Shown here: positions 16,965-24,903 of the stretch, one piece after another
Layout of the letters: each line of letters opens with the position of its first letter
How positions within the stretch are numbered: the stretch's first letter is position 1
Source: an uncultured Oscillospiraceae bacterium
Lineage (GTDB): Bacteria; Bacillota; Clostridia; Oscillospirales; Oscillospiraceae
Reading direction: 5' to 3'
DNA length: 64,000 nt
Assembly: GCA_947624985.1 (NCBI GenBank)
Contig: CANQMO010000013.1
Coordinates: forward strand, 19,990-83,989
The notes under the pieces: model-generated
Seen by the model: only the letters and a program-made list of their open reading frames with translations
Told to the model about the DNA's origin: nothing
Databases searched by the model: none
Position numbers and translations under genes: made by a program

Positions 16965-17519
16965 TCAGTGTCCCATCGGCCGGGCGGCGATGAGCTTGCA
17001 GGGAAAATAGAGCGGGACGGACAGCACCGCGCTCCAGACCACCTGGATAAATCCCGTGCGCAGCACGCGCCATCCGGCGGGGCCGGTGCTGTACAGCGCC
17101 TGGAACATGCGGGCGTCCTCACTGGTCAGGAAGAGGAACCGGAACATCTGACAGAAGGTGACGATCCCCAGCGCCGCCAGCAGCAGCGCCAGAAAAGACA
17201 CAAAGCCCTTGTGGAGCATATACTTCCCCAGCGCTCCGGCAAAAAAACCGATGGCCGCCAGCAGAACCGTGAACAGCACCACGGTGTTGGCGTAGTCGAA
17301 ATCGGCGAAATACCCCGCCGCCAGTCCCAGCGCGCCACCCCATACGCCGCCCTCGAACAGCGCCACCGCCACCACCAGCGCCGGCATCAGCAGCGGCTTC
17401 ACCCCCAGAAGGGGCAGGCGGGAGACGATCTGGTTTTGCAGCACCAGCACCGCCGCCAGCAGCAGCCCGTACACGATGGCCCGCCGCAGCTTTGACAGGT
17501 CGATAAGGTCAAGCAGCAT
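16965..17519 (-). CDS. mreD: Rod-shape-determining protein MreD
   Basis: 184-residue hydrophobic protein with about five membrane segments, matching MreD in size, topology and position between mreC and mrdA. Sequence conservation in this family is low, so the call rests on context plus features such as GVKPLLMPALVVAVALFEG and FAGALGKYML. It links the cytoskeletal and enzymatic parts of the elongasome. The ribosome site GAGGAG overlaps the end of mreC. Confidence 0.87.
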   Translation of the reverse strand: MLLDLIDLSKLRRAIVYGLLLAAVLVLQNQIVSRLPLLGVKPLLMPALVVAVALFEGGVWGGALGLAAGYFADFDYANTVVLFTVLLAAIGFFAGALGKYMLHKGFVSFLALLLAALGIVTFCQMFRFLFLTSEDARMFQALYSTGPAGWRVLRTGFIQVVWSAVLSVPLYFPCKLIAARPMGH

Positions 17520-17525
17520 AGGCCG

Positions 17526-18368
17526 TCACTCCTCGATGGTAAAGTCGGTGATGATGAACACCTGCGTAAGGCTGCTCAGATCGCAGGCCGGCTCCACCAC
17601 GCCGTAGAGGGTCTGGCCGTTGCCCTCGCTGAGCACGGCGGTGATGTAGCCGATGATCAGGCCCTGGGGGATGGAGCCGCGGCCAGAGGTCAGCACCGCC
17701 TCGCCCTCCACCAGCTGGGCGTTCTCGGAAAGGTACGTCAGCCGCAGCTGGTTGTCCTGCATAAGAGCGAAATCGCCCACGCACATGCCCACCGCGCCGG
17801 CCTCGCCCACCAGCGCGCCCACGTCGATGGCCGAGTCGATGAGCGTCCGCACCGTACACCAGGTGTCTCCCAGTTCGATGACCTGCCCCACCAGCGCGCC
17901 GTACTCCGTGACCACACAGTCGCCCACCGCGATGTCGGCGTTGGACGAGCCCTTGGACAGCCGGAACGTGCTCTCAAAGTTAGAGCTTGACCACTCGGTG
18001 ATCTTGGCCGGCTCCATCACATAGTCCGTGTGCTGCTTCTTGAAATCCAGTGCCTCCCGCAGCCGGTCGTTCTCCTCCTTGTACTGGTTGGCGTCGATGG
18101 CCGCCCGCTGGGCCTCCGCCAGCTGGGCCCGGAGCGCGTTGTTCTCCGCCACCAGCTGGTCGTACTTGTAGATGTAGCCGTAAATGCCCTCGACCCACTC
18201 CACGGCGGAGGACGCCGCCGCGCCCACCGGGCTGGAGATGGCGCCGGAGATGTTGGCCAGAAGCCCCGCCCTGCCGTGCATGAGCGCGGTGGCCAGCGTC
18301 ACCGCCAGCACCACGACGATAACGGCCGCACCTATGCGCACACCGTATTTTTTGATGTATTGCTTCAA
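17526..18368 (-). CDS. mreC: Rod-shape-determining protein MreC (TTG start)
   Basis: 280 residues from a TTG start: N-terminal membrane segment (about 12-35), a coiled coil (about 65-105, YDQLVAENNALRAQLAEAQ), and two beta-barrel domains with VVTEYGALVGQVIEL and GRGSIPQGLIIGYI. I chose TTG at 18366-18368 because it overlaps the maf stop (TTGA) and has GGGAG 10 nt upstream. The longer frame to 18413 would overlap maf by ~50 nt with no ribosome site. MreC is the extracytoplasmic scaffold that activates PBP2. mreB is absent from the locus. Confidence 0.92.
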   Translation of the reverse strand: MKQYIKKYGVRIGAAVIVVVLAVTLATALMHGRAGLLANISGAISSPVGAAASSAVEWVEGIYGYIYKYDQLVAENNALRAQLAEAQRAAIDANQYKEENDRLREALDFKKQHTDYVMEPAKITEWSSSNFESTFRLSKGSSNADIAVGDCVVTEYGALVGQVIELGDTWCTVRTLIDSAIDVGALVGEAGAVGMCVGDFALMQDNQLRLTYLSENAQLVEGEAVLTSGRGSIPQGLIIGYITAVLSEGNGQTLYGVVEPACDLSSLTQVFIITDFTIEE

Positions 18369-18931
18369 CGCAGCTCTACTCCCATTTCCCGCAGCATCCG
18401 GCCCAGAAGGCACAGAGGCAGTCCCACGACATTGAAAAAGTCTCCTTCTATCCGCTCCACATATAGCCCGGCCCGGCCCTGGTAGCCGTAAGCCCCGGCC
18501 TTGTCCATGGGCTCGCCCGTGGCCACATAGGCGTCGATCTCATCCTCCGTCATGGCCCGGAAGAACACCCGGGTCATGGCCTGGCGGCTGAGCGCTTTGC
18601 CGTCTTTTATCACGGTCACGCCGGTGTAGACCCGGTGCTCCCGGCCCGACAGCAGCCGGAGCATCCGCCGGGCGTCCGCCTCGTCCCGGGGCTTGCCCAG
18701 GATGGCGCCGTCCGCCTCCACCACCGTGTCCGCGCCGATGACCACCGCGTCCGGGTGGGCGTCCGCCACCTCCTTCGCCTTGGCCAGCGACAGGGCCCGG
18801 GCCGTCTCGCCCCCGTCGGCCCCGGCGGGCGGGGTCTCCGGCCCTGTGGCCGGGACGACGGCGAACGGCACGTCAAAATATCCCATCAGCTCCCGCCGCC
18901 GGGGGGAGGCCGAGGCAAGGATCAGTTCCAT
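18365..18931 (-). CDS. maf: Maf-family nucleotide pyrophosphatase
   Basis: 188 residues. It begins with the family motif LILASASPRRRELM and contains IGADTVVEADGAILGKPRDEADARRML, with the metal-binding and catalytic residues of Maf/HAM1-like house-cleaning pyrophosphatases (dTTP/UTP or modified nucleotides). The start at 18931 lies 10 nt inside the end of the U32 gene and has AGAAGGGAG upstream. maf beside mreCD is the ancestral arrangement in Firmicutes and many other bacteria. Confidence 0.95.
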   Translation of the reverse strand: MELILASASPRRRELMGYFDVPFAVVPATGPETPPAGADGGETARALSLAKAKEVADAHPDAVVIGADTVVEADGAILGKPRDEADARRMLRLLSGREHRVYTGVTVIKDGKALSRQAMTRVFFRAMTEDEIDAYVATGEPMDKAGAYGYQGRAGLYVERIEGDFFNVVGLPLCLLGRMLREMGVELR

Positions 18932-21018
18932 AAAGCTCCCTTCTGGTAGGCGCCCCGGCTGGCGTTGATGGGCAGATAATCGCTCTCGCCCTTGTACCGC
19001 CGGGTGATCAGCACGCACTCCCGGGGGCTCTCGGTGGTGAACAGCAGCCGCAGGCCCCACAGCCCCACGCCGGTGTATATCTCCGGGTGGTCCGCCAGAA
19101 AGGTCTTGCGGGCGTCAAAGACGGTGTTGCGGCAGCCGAATTCCTTTTCCACAGGGTATACGCCCCCAAAGGCGTCGGACATGCTGGTGGGGGTGGTGCA
19201 GGAGCACCGGCCCGCGCTGTTGCGGATGATACAGTGGTCCGTCACCATCACCGGCAGCCGGCCATAGACCACCATCTCCGTGTCGGCGGACTTGGCCAGG
19301 GCCCCGATCTGCCGGGCGGTCAGCTCCCCGGAGGCGGTCACGGACTTGAATCCGGCCCGGCTGAGGAATTTCAGCGTCCAGGAGTTGGCGATGTTCAGCC
19401 CCAGGTCGCCCCGCAGCTCCATTCCCGCCTGGCGCACCGCCGGCAGCAGACCCAGATTGCCCGCCAGCGCCTCCGTGACGCCCCGGGCCTTCAGGGCGGC
19501 CAGAAGCTCCCGCAGCACCGGCCCCTCCGCCTCGGATACCACACGGGGCAGGGCCGCCACGATCTTCGTGCCCCGCTTGACGAAGGGCTCCAGATCCGCG
19601 TTGCCCGCCGCCAGTATCTCCGCCGGCACATACAGCAGATCCGGCCCGGTGGCCGCCAGCTCCGGCGTGATCTGATTTTCGCCGGTCACCTGGATGATCA
19701 GCTTCAGCGCGCCCTCCGCCTCCCGGCCCTCCGGCCTGGGCGGCATGGGCTCCTCGTCCACCGTCACCGGCTCCCGGGTCTTGTCCGCGATGGCGTGCAG
19801 AAGCTCCCTGCGGGCGGACTCGATGGCCTCGTCCGGGTAGTCCAGGTCGGGCTCGATGGCGCATTTGACGCCGGTGCAGTTGAAGGGCGTGCCGCCGGTC
19901 CGGTACAGGATCTCCCGGACCCGGGCCTCGCTGACCCCCTGGCGGCCCAGATCCAGCGGCTCGTAGCCCTGGACCACCGCCCGGTTGCCCCGCTCGTCCT
20001 CCGCGGCGAACACCGCCGGCTCTCCCGGACGCATCACCACATAAAACTGTACCGACACCCGGCGCAGCTCCGTGTTTGTATAGCCCTTGCGCAGCTCCGT
20101 GTAAAACCGGGATGGCACCCGGTCCGCGGCGGGCGCCGGGGCGAACATGGCCGGGCCGGTCTCGCCGGTATAGTAGCCATCGGACAGGCCGGTGGCGGAA
20201 AAAGCGTTCAAAAGGGCGTCCCGCTCCTCCTGAGTGGGGAGCACCTGTTCCCGAATGGCCCGGGAATACAGCCGGGTGGTGAAAGCCACATATTCGGGCC
20301 GGCGGCTACGCCCCTCGATGGCGGCGCAGGCCACGCCTATGGTCTGGAGGGCCTCCACATGGTCGATGAGGCACAGATCCGCCATGGAGAGAGGCCGCTC
20401 GTCCATCCGGCCCCCCAGCGAGAACCGGCCCCGGCAGGGCTCGGTGCACTGCATGCAGCTGTCGCTCTTGTGCTCGTGGGCCAGGGCGCCTATGTAACAC
20501 TGGCCGCTGTGGGCCACGCACACCGGGCCGTGGACGTATACCCCCGTGGGGATGGGGCTGCCCTCCGTGACGGAGGCGATCTGCTCCATGGTCAGCTCCG
20601 GCGCCAGGAACACCCGGCTCAGGCCCATAGCCGCCGCCGTGGCCGCCCCCTCCACGCAGGTGACCCCCAGCCGCACGTCCCCCCACAGGGGCATGTCCGG
20701 CAGGACCCGGCGCAGCGCGTCGATAAGGCCGACGTCCCGCACCAGCAGGGCGTCCGCCCCCTCCCGGGCGGCGAACCGGGCCATCTCCACCGCCTGCTCC
20801 ATGGTCTCGTCTGTGTAGAGGCCGCAGACGGATACCGCGGTCTTGCACCCGCGCACCCGGCAATAGCGCAGGGCCCGGCTCATCTCGTCCCGGTCGAAGG
20901 CGCGCTCACCCCGGCCCACCGCGGTGAGCCGCTCGGCCATATATACTGTGTCCGCCCCGTTCTGCACGGCGGCCATGACCGCCTCCATGCTCCCGGCAGG
21001 CGCTAGCAACTCCAGCAT
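18922..21018 (-). CDS. U32-family peptidase / TrhP-like tRNA hydroxylation protein
   Basis: 698-residue two-domain U32 protein. The N-terminal TIM-barrel-like U32 domain starts ELLAPAGSMEAVMAAVQNGADTVY in positions 3-26 and has VHGPVCVAHSGQC plus the Cys cluster DSCMQCTEPCRG (about residues 165-195). A DUF3656-type collagenase-like domain follows (from about residue 375). Long U32 proteins of this layout are associated with prephenate-dependent tRNA hydroxylation (TrhP/RlhA relatives); proteolysis is an older label. It is the first gene of the maf-mre-mrdA-mgsA-hisS-aspS run. Confidence 0.88.
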   Translation of the reverse strand: MLELLAPAGSMEAVMAAVQNGADTVYMAERLTAVGRGERAFDRDEMSRALRYCRVRGCKTAVSVCGLYTDETMEQAVEMARFAAREGADALLVRDVGLIDALRRVLPDMPLWGDVRLGVTCVEGAATAAAMGLSRVFLAPELTMEQIASVTEGSPIPTGVYVHGPVCVAHSGQCYIGALAHEHKSDSCMQCTEPCRGRFSLGGRMDERPLSMADLCLIDHVEALQTIGVACAAIEGRSRRPEYVAFTTRLYSRAIREQVLPTQEERDALLNAFSATGLSDGYYTGETGPAMFAPAPAADRVPSRFYTELRKGYTNTELRRVSVQFYVVMRPGEPAVFAAEDERGNRAVVQGYEPLDLGRQGVSEARVREILYRTGGTPFNCTGVKCAIEPDLDYPDEAIESARRELLHAIADKTREPVTVDEEPMPPRPEGREAEGALKLIIQVTGENQITPELAATGPDLLYVPAEILAAGNADLEPFVKRGTKIVAALPRVVSEAEGPVLRELLAALKARGVTEALAGNLGLLPAVRQAGMELRGDLGLNIANSWTLKFLSRAGFKSVTASGELTARQIGALAKSADTEMVVYGRLPVMVTDHCIIRNSAGRCSCTTPTSMSDAFGGVYPVEKEFGCRNTVFDARKTFLADHPEIYTGVGLWGLRLLFTTESPRECVLITRRYKGESDYLPINASRGAYQKGALWN

Positions 21019-21089
21019 AGGTCCCTCATCGTGCCCGGCGCCGCACCCGCGCGCCGGCGTGTCTGCTCAAAATTGTATAATCCATTACA

Positions 21090-21118
21090 TTATAAACAAT
21101 ACCGGTCCATAAAACAAG
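21090..21118 (-). promoter_or_regulatory. Promoter of the U32-maf-mreCD-mrdA-mgsA-hisS-aspS run
   Basis: Minus-strand TTGTTT (21113-21118) and a perfect TATAAT (21090-21095) with 17-nt spacing, about 70 nt before the U32 start. No other good promoter was noticed before aspS, so it may drive the whole ~10-kb run. Confidence 0.65.
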
Positions 21119-21138
21119 AGCAAATCCCATTTTCTGGT

Positions 21139-22002
21139 TCAGGATGGAAAAACTTCCGGCCTGGCCGCCCGCAGCCCCGCCAGCACCGAAACAGGCGTCC
21201 GCAGGGACCCGTCTATACCGGAGCCCATGTGTATGGCGGGCTTTCGCGCCCCGTGAAAATCGCTGCCGCCGGACACGGCCAGCCCGTACCGGTCCGCCAG
21301 GGCCAGGGCCGCCGCCTGCTGGGCGGGGGTGTGTTCGGGATAGTACGCCTCCAGGGCCCGGCAGCCCGCGTCCGCGGCGGCGCGGATAAAGCCGTCCAGC
21401 ACATCGGCGTCGAAGCCGTAGTGGAATGGGTGGGCGATCACCGCCACGCCCCCGGCGGACACGATGGCCGCCGCTGCCTGGTCGAGGCTCATCCGCTCCC
21501 GGGGCAGGTAGTAGGGGCAGCCACGGTCCAAAAACCGGCGAAAGGCGTCTCCCACGTCGGCGGCCAGGCCGTTTTTCACCAACCACCCAGCCAGGTGGGG
21601 ACGGCCAAGCACCGCGTCCGGGTCGTCCGCCCGGAGGGCCTCCATGCTGACGGGGAGCCCGTCCCCGGCCATGGCCGCGACGAGCTTCTCGTTGCGCTCC
21701 CGCCGCCGGTCCCGGGCCCAGGCCAGCGCTTCGGTGAGCGACGGCGCGTCCGGGTCCACGAAAAGGCCCAGGATATGCGTGTCCCGGCCCCGGTAGTCCG
21801 AGGACATCTCCACCCCGGGGATCACCTCCACGCCCAGCTCTTCCCCGGCGGCCGCCGCCTCCGGCACGCCGGAGACGGTGTCGTGGTCCGTTATGGCGAT
21901 GGCCGCCAGCGCGAGATCCCGGGCCATGGCCACCGCCGCCCGGGGCGGGACCGTCCCGTCCGAGGCCGTAGTGTGGATATGCAGATCGACAAGACCCTCC
22001 AT
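21139..22002 (-). CDS. PHP-domain phosphoesterase (RnmA/TrpH-like)
   Basis: 287-residue PHP phosphoesterase. Metal-ligand motifs are DLHIHTTASDGT (residues 5-16), AITDHDT, ViPGVEMSSDYRG, IAHPFHYG and SGGSDFHG. Family members include 3',5'-nucleotide bisphosphatase/RnmA-type 5'-3' exonucleases; the substrate here is unproven. The start at 22002 follows GGAGGAGAGAGC. The reading frame stays open far upstream, but that extension is antisense to dnaD and is not coding. Divergent from dnaD. Confidence 0.92.
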   Translation of the reverse strand: MEGLVDLHIHTTASDGTVPPRAAVAMARDLALAAIAITDHDTVSGVPEAAAAGEELGVEVIPGVEMSSDYRGRDTHILGLFVDPDAPSLTEALAWARDRRRERNEKLVAAMAGDGLPVSMEALRADDPDAVLGRPHLAGWLVKNGLAADVGDAFRRFLDRGCPYYLPRERMSLDQAAAAIVSAGGVAVIAHPFHYGFDADVLDGFIRAAADAGCRALEAYYPEHTPAQQAAALALADRYGLAVSGGSDFHGARKPAIHMGSGIDGSLRTPVSVLAGLRAARPEVFPS

Positions 22003-22053
22003 GCTCTCTCCTCCCGGGGGTATTATAGCACCGGCGGCGGTTTTAAGCAAAAC

Positions 22054-22082
22054 TTGTAACCGCCGGTCGATGATGATATAAT
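22054..22082 (+). promoter_or_regulatory. Sigma-A promoter of dnaD-dnaI
   Basis: TTGTAA (22054-22059) and perfect TATAAT (22077-22082) with 17-nt spacing, ~55 nt before the ATG. Confidence 0.75.
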
Positions 22083-22137
22083 GTGAACGGCTTGGTTTAT
22101 TATCCGCTTGATACCAAAGAAAAAGGTCGCGGCGACG

Positions 22138-23073
22138 ATGGACGACGGAAAGCTCAAACTGAACCGGCCAAAGCTGCTGGCCGTGCCCCTGCGGGACGCG
22201 GAGACGCTGCTGGAGGCCGGAGATGGGGACGGGGCGCTTTTGTACCTGTACCTGGTGAAAAACGGCGGGGTCCTGGACGTGGACCGGGCCGCGGAGGCGC
22301 TGCGCCTGTCGGTCCGGGCCGTCCGGCTCATCGCACGGCGGCTGGAGCGTATGGGCCTGCTGGACACGGGCGCGGAGCGGGAGCATCTCCCCTCTCCGGA
22401 GCCCCCGGAGTATCAGGCGGCGGATGTGGTGCGCCGCAGCCAGACGGACCCGGCCTTTCAGGACCTGGTGAAGGAGACCCAGCAGACTCTGGGCCGCACC
22501 CTGACCTCCACGGACCTGAAAAAGCTCTTCGGCATATACGACGACCTGTCCCTGCCGGCAGACGTGATCATGCTGCTGATCCACCACTGCAAGGAGGAGC
22601 ACGACGAGCGCTACGGCGCCACCCGGCAGCTTGGCTTCGCGGTCATCGAGAAGGAGGCCTACGCCTGGTTCGACCGGGAGATCATGACCTATGAGCAGGC
22701 GGAGAACTATCTGGCGGAGCTCGACCGGCGCAGGAGCATGCTTGGCCAAATGCAGCGGGCCGTGGGCATACGGGGCCGGGATCTGTCCGCCACGGAGCGG
22801 AAGTACCTTCTCGCCTGGATGGAGCTTGGCTTCGGCCCGGAGGAGCTGGCCCTGGCGGCGGACCGGACCGTCACCAACACCGGGGAACTGAAGTGGCGGT
22901 ACATGAACTCCATCATCCAGTCCTGGCACAGCAAGGGCCTGCACACGGTGGACCAGATCGAACAGGGGGACCGGAAACCTGCCCGCGCCCCCCGTCAGAC
23001 CGCATCCTCCGCCCCGGACGCGGCGGAGCTGGAACGGATGCGCAAGCTGAGAGAGCGGCTGAAAAACAACTGA
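22138..23073 (+). CDS. DnaD-like primosome protein
   Basis: 311 residues. There is an N-terminal winged-helix region (about 15-80: LLEAGDGDGALLYLYL, LSVRAVRLIARRLERMGLL) and two tandem DnaD/DnaB-type C-terminal domains (about 110-190 and 200-285, the second with the YxxxI-like YMNSIIQSWHSKGLHTVDQI motif). Such proteins remodel the origin or stalled forks and help recruit the helicase loader. The immediate downstream gene encodes a DnaI/DnaC-like loader, which supports the call. An in-frame TTG at 22108 gives a longer alternative; the ATG is chosen as the better start codon. Confidence 0.9.
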   Translation: MDDGKLKLNRPKLLAVPLRDAETLLEAGDGDGALLYLYLVKNGGVLDVDRAAEALRLSVRAVRLIARRLERMGLLDTGAEREHLPSPEPPEYQAADVVRRSQTDPAFQDLVKETQQTLGRTLTSTDLKKLFGIYDDLSLPADVIMLLIHHCKEEHDERYGATRQLGFAVIEKEAYAWFDREIMTYEQAENYLAELDRRRSMLGQMQRAVGIRGRDLSATERKYLLAWMELGFGPEELALAADRTVTNTGELKWRYMNSIIQSWHSKGLHTVDQIEQGDRKPARAPRQTASSAPDAAELERMRKLRERLKNN

Positions 23074-23086
23074 GGGAACGGTACAT

Positions 23087-24076
23087 ATGGACGGAAAGCT
23101 GCTGGCCCAGGCCAGAGAGGAAAAAGAGAACATCCGCCGCCGGGCGGTGCAGACGGACCGGCTCCGGCACGAGGAGGTCTACGCCCGGGTGCCGGCCCTG
23201 CGCCGGCTGGACGGGCAGATCGCCGCGCTGGTGCCCCGGGTCGCCGCCGCCGCGGCGGACGGTCCGGAGGCGCTGGACGCGCTGCGCCGGGAGAGCCTGG
23301 ACCTACAGGCCCGCCGGGCGGAGCTCCTGGTGGAGAACGGCTGGCCGATGGACTATCTGGACGGGTCCTGGGACTGCCCCCGCTGCCGGGACACCGGCTT
23401 CGTGGAGGGGCGGATGTGTTCCTGCCTGAAAAGGCTTTACGACCAGGCCCAGACCCGGGACCTGTCCGAGCTCATCAAGCTGGGCAGCGAGAGCTTCGGC
23501 ACCTTCGACCTGGGCCTTTACGACGACCGGCCCGACCCGGCCTCCGGGGTGGCCCCCCGGGCCCAGATGGAGACTGTGTTCGGTATCTGCTACGACTATG
23601 CGCTGGACTTTGGCCGCCGGCGGGAGAATTACCTGTTCCGGGGCGGCACGGGCCTGGGCAAGACGTTTTTGGCCGCCTGTATCGCCCGGGAGGTGGCCCG
23701 GCAGGGCTTTTCCGTGGTGTATAAAACGGCGGTGGAGGCGCTGGGCGCCTACGAGGACCAGCGCTTTGAACGGGACGCCGGGGCGTCGGCGCGGGCCGAC
23801 GCGCTGGTCCGCCGGATGGGGGAGTGCGACCTGCTCATCCTGGACGACCTGGGCACCGAGATGGTGACGGAATTCACCCGCAGCGCCCTGTACACCCTCA
23901 TCAACACCCGGCTCGTGGGCCGGAAAAAGACCGTGGTCACCACCAACCTGACCGCCGCCCAGATGGAAAAAAACTACACCCCCCAGATCGTCTCCCGGCT
24001 GGAGGGGGAGTTCCAGGTCCTGTCCTTCGCCGGCTCGGACATCCGTATCCTGAAAAAAGAACGCGGGCTGGAGTGA
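23087..24076 (+). CDS. DnaI/DnaC-like helicase-loader ATPase
   Basis: 329-residue AAA+ protein. The N-terminal half has a coiled-coil region and a zinc-type Cys cluster (CPRCRDTGFVEGRMCSC near 90-108). The AAA+ core has Walker A GGTGLGKTF around 185 and Walker B LLILDDLGTE, followed by sensor-1 VVTTNL. This matches the DnaI-type loader that opens the replicative helicase ring. IstB transposition ATPases share the core, but the pairing with a DnaD-like gene and the N-terminal zinc domain favour a primosome role. Followed by a strong terminator. Confidence 0.92.
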   Translation: MDGKLLAQAREEKENIRRRAVQTDRLRHEEVYARVPALRRLDGQIAALVPRVAAAAADGPEALDALRRESLDLQARRAELLVENGWPMDYLDGSWDCPRCRDTGFVEGRMCSCLKRLYDQAQTRDLSELIKLGSESFGTFDLGLYDDRPDPASGVAPRAQMETVFGICYDYALDFGRRRENYLFRGGTGLGKTFLAACIAREVARQGFSVVYKTAVEALGAYEDQRFERDAGASARADALVRRMGECDLLILDDLGTEMVTEFTRSALYTLINTRLVGRKKTVVTTNLTAAQMEKNYTPQIVSRLEGEFQVLSFAGSDIRILKKERGLE

Positions 24077-24090
24077 AAACGAAACAGCGC

Positions 24091-24127
24091 CCCCGCCCTG
24101 TCCCACAAGGATAGGGCGGGGATTTTT
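24091..24127 (+). terminator. Rho-independent terminator of dnaD-dnaI
   Basis: A 13-bp stem (one G-U pair) between CCCCGCCCTGTCC (24091-24103) and 24109-24121 with a 5-nt loop, followed directly by ATTTTT. Confidence 0.85.
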
Positions 24128-24149
24128 GCGGCAAACTAAAAATGTGCGC

Positions 24150-24198
24150 CATAAATTTATATAAATCGCTTGACAAATTTAATGTGCCGATGTAAAAT
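24150..24198 (+). promoter_or_regulatory. Promoter and AT-rich palindromes upstream of the RHH-clpB pair
   Basis: A consensus TTGACA (24170-24175) and TAAAAT (24193-24198) are spaced 17 nt. Immediately upstream lie two overlapping perfect palindromes, ATAAATTTAT (24151-24160) and ATTTATATAAAT (24155-24166). The 11-mer CATAAATTTAT (24150-24160) recurs in the second operator of hsp20. No CIRCE element is present. The palindromes are candidate operator sites for the protein encoded just downstream. Confidence 0.65.
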
Positions 24199-24217
24199 TA
24201 TTCCCGAGGTGAGAGAT

Positions 24218-24868
24218 ATGAAAAAGACCCTGTACAGTCTGATGCTCTCGGACGACGTGGTCCGGGCGGTAGACGATCTGGCCCACCGGATGGGCACTAA
24301 CCGCTCCGCCCTGGTCAACCAGATCCTGGCGGAGTACACGGACATGGTGACGCCGGAGCGGCGGGTCCAGGACATCTTCCGGCAGATCAGCGAGATATTG
24401 GACGCGGACCGGGCGCTGGTGCCCTTCATCACCCCCAACTCCATGACCATGAGCGTGAAGTCGAGCCTACAGTACCGCTACCGGCCCACGGTGAAGTACT
24501 CGGTGGAGCTGTATCGGGACCGGGACGGCTCTCTGGGAGAGCTCTCCGTGGTTTTTCGGACCCAATCGCAGGCGCTTTTGGATGCCATGGGGCAGTTTTT
24601 CCGGCTGTGGAAGCAGATAGAGGACGAGCTCGTGGCCCCCTGCCACACCATGCCGGTGGATTACGCGCTGTACCCGGGCCGGTTCACCCGCTCGCTGGAG
24701 CTGCCGGGCAGCCGGGACTATACCAGCGCGGACGTGGCCGGGGCCATCAGCGCCTATGTGCGTCTTTTTGACCGGCTGATGAAGGCGTATCTGGCCGGCG
24801 AGATGAGCGCCCGGGAGACCCGGGAGCAGTACATCGGCTGGCTCCGCGAGGGCAACACCATTTTGTGA
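24218..24868 (+). CDS. Ribbon-helix-helix-like protein co-transcribed with clpB
   Basis: 216 residues; not a recognised named family. The N-terminal ~45 residues look like a ribbon-helix-helix DNA-binding unit: a short strand (TLYSLMLSD), helix VVRAVDDLAHRMG and helix NRSALVNQILAEY. The remaining ~170 residues form an unknown domain with predicted strands (SMTMSVKSSLQYRYR, YSVELYRD) and helices. The start at 24218 follows GAGGTGAGAGAT. Only 35 nt separate it from clpB, so the pair is an operon. A regulator of protein-quality-control genes is the natural hypothesis, supported by palindromes at the promoter but untested. Confidence 0.75.
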   Translation: MKKTLYSLMLSDDVVRAVDDLAHRMGTNRSALVNQILAEYTDMVTPERRVQDIFRQISEILDADRALVPFITPNSMTMSVKSSLQYRYRPTVKYSVELYRDRDGSLGELSVVFRTQSQALLDAMGQFFRLWKQIEDELVAPCHTMPVDYALYPGRFTRSLELPGSRDYTSADVAGAISAYVRLFDRLMKAYLAGEMSARETREQYIGWLREGNTIL

Positions 24869-24903
24869 ACACGCGAATTTTACGATAAAGGACAGTGATC
24901 GGC

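Noticed and set aside
22003..23133. N-terminal extension of the PHP gene to more than 660 codons
   Set aside because: The extension lies antisense to dnaD and precedes the PHP start with its GGAGGAG site and the DLHIHTTASDG motif at the true N-terminus.
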